A stretch of DNA of 15,828 nucleotides. Source: Camelimonas abortus. Lineage in GTDB: Bacteria; Pseudomonadota; Alphaproteobacteria; Rhizobiales; Beijerinckiaceae. Shown here one piece after another: positions 15,438-15,828 of the stretch (positions within the stretch are counted from its first letter, which is position 1; every line of letters starts with the position of its first letter). Position numbers and translations under genes: made by a program. The notes below the pieces were generated by a model, which ran no database searches, was not told the DNA's origin, and worked only from the letters and a program-made list of their open reading frames with translations. Location: assembly GCF_042647165.1 (NCBI RefSeq), contig NZ_JBHRUV010000099.1. The stretch is one strand, 5' to 3'.

Positions 15438-15828
15438 ATGACGACGACGCCGACCGGCAGGGCAGACAACCGCTCCGGCGCAGCGCGGGACAAGGCGGCG
15501 CGCGAGGCGCGGCGGTTTGAAACGCTCGTGCGCCTCAGCCGCGCCGCCCTGTTCTGGGAGCGGCTGTGGCCGGCGCTGTGGCCGCTGGCCGGCGTCGCGC
15601 TCACCTTTCTGGCGGTTTCGCTGGCGGGGCTGTGGCTGGCGGCGCCGCCCGCGGCGGCGGCGGTCGTCCGCGTGGTTTTCCTCATCGCCGCCCTCGCGGC
15701 GCTGTGGCCGCTGGTCCGGCTGCGCTGGCCGTCGCGGGCCGAGGCGCTGGCCCGCCTTGACCGCACGCCCGGCGCGCCGCCGGGCCTCGCCTCCGCCTGG
15801 GAGGACCGGCTGGCCGCCGGCGCCGGCG
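15438..15828 (+). CDS. DUF4175/TIGR02302 family membrane protein (N-terminal part)
   Basis: The first 130 residues of a protein cut by the window end. After a basic N-terminal stretch it shows LVRLSRAALFWERLWPALWPL at about 30-50, two membrane segments (about 43-68 and 76-94), then RLRWPSRAEALARLDR and SAWEDRLAAGAG. This pattern is characteristic of the large (about 800-residue) alphaproteobacterial TIGR02302/DUF4175 proteins, found downstream of lysA in many genomes. Their function is not established. The ATG at 15438 has GGAG about 6 bases upstream. The rest of the protein, usually a long periplasmic region, is outside the window. Confidence 0.88.
   Translation, partial: MTTTPTGRADNRSGAARDKAAREARRFETLVRLSRAALFWERLWPALWPLAGVALTFLAVSLAGLWLAAPPAAAAVVRVVFLIAALAALWPLVRLRWPSRAEALARLDRTPGAPPGLASAWEDRLAAGAG

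Overview
This is a high-GC chromosomal segment (roughly 70% G+C by eye) from an alphaproteobacterium. Three things point there: a zeta-type F1-ATPase inhibitor (the former DUF1476 family, essentially alphaproteobacterial) divergent from purC; a separate PurS/PurQ plus small PurL followed by bolA and a CGFS glutaredoxin; and a block of divergent tlpA, then argH, an LptM-like lipoprotein, lysA and the start of a DUF4175/TIGR02302 membrane protein. I cannot place it below class level.

Left part (1-8869), purine synthesis. The zeta inhibitor gene (minus strand) diverges from purC, which ends at a strong intrinsic terminator (1681-1705). A new plus-strand series follows: a YqaA/VTT membrane protein, DsbB, a Bcr/CflA-type drug efflux transporter, purS, an HSL-family esterase, purQ and purL. 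The transporter stop and purS start overlap as ATGA, so non-purine membrane genes are tied to the purine cluster. The esterase and a 266-base structured gap separate purS from purQ.

Middle part (8870-11503), iron-sulfur genes and an accessory island. bolA ends at an intrinsic terminator (9198-9232) and grxD starts 1.76 kb later at 10939. These partners are commonly adjacent in Alphaproteobacteria. The island between them holds a 190-base AT-rich patch (about 62% A+T) and two tandem minus-strand genes for 34- and 33-residue single-helix membrane peptides. The two peptides are about 76% identical. Each gene has its own GGAGGT ribosome site and a downstream GGCCGCC/GGCGGCC hairpin. Each also has a CATG-containing inverted-repeat box at the same distance from its start codon. 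This is the best candidate here for something undescribed. I do not recognise the peptide family. The layout recalls tandem hydrophobic-peptide loci such as E. coli Ldr, but that is an analogy only.

Right part (11504-15828). A membrane-anchored TlpA-like thioredoxin (minus) and argH (plus) start 21 bases apart. Downstream are the LptM-like lipoprotein, a perfect 10-bp hairpin, lysA and the DUF4175 protein, which is cut by the window edge. Arginine and lysine synthesis, envelope assembly and periplasmic redox functions are thus grouped in the usual alphaproteobacterial way.
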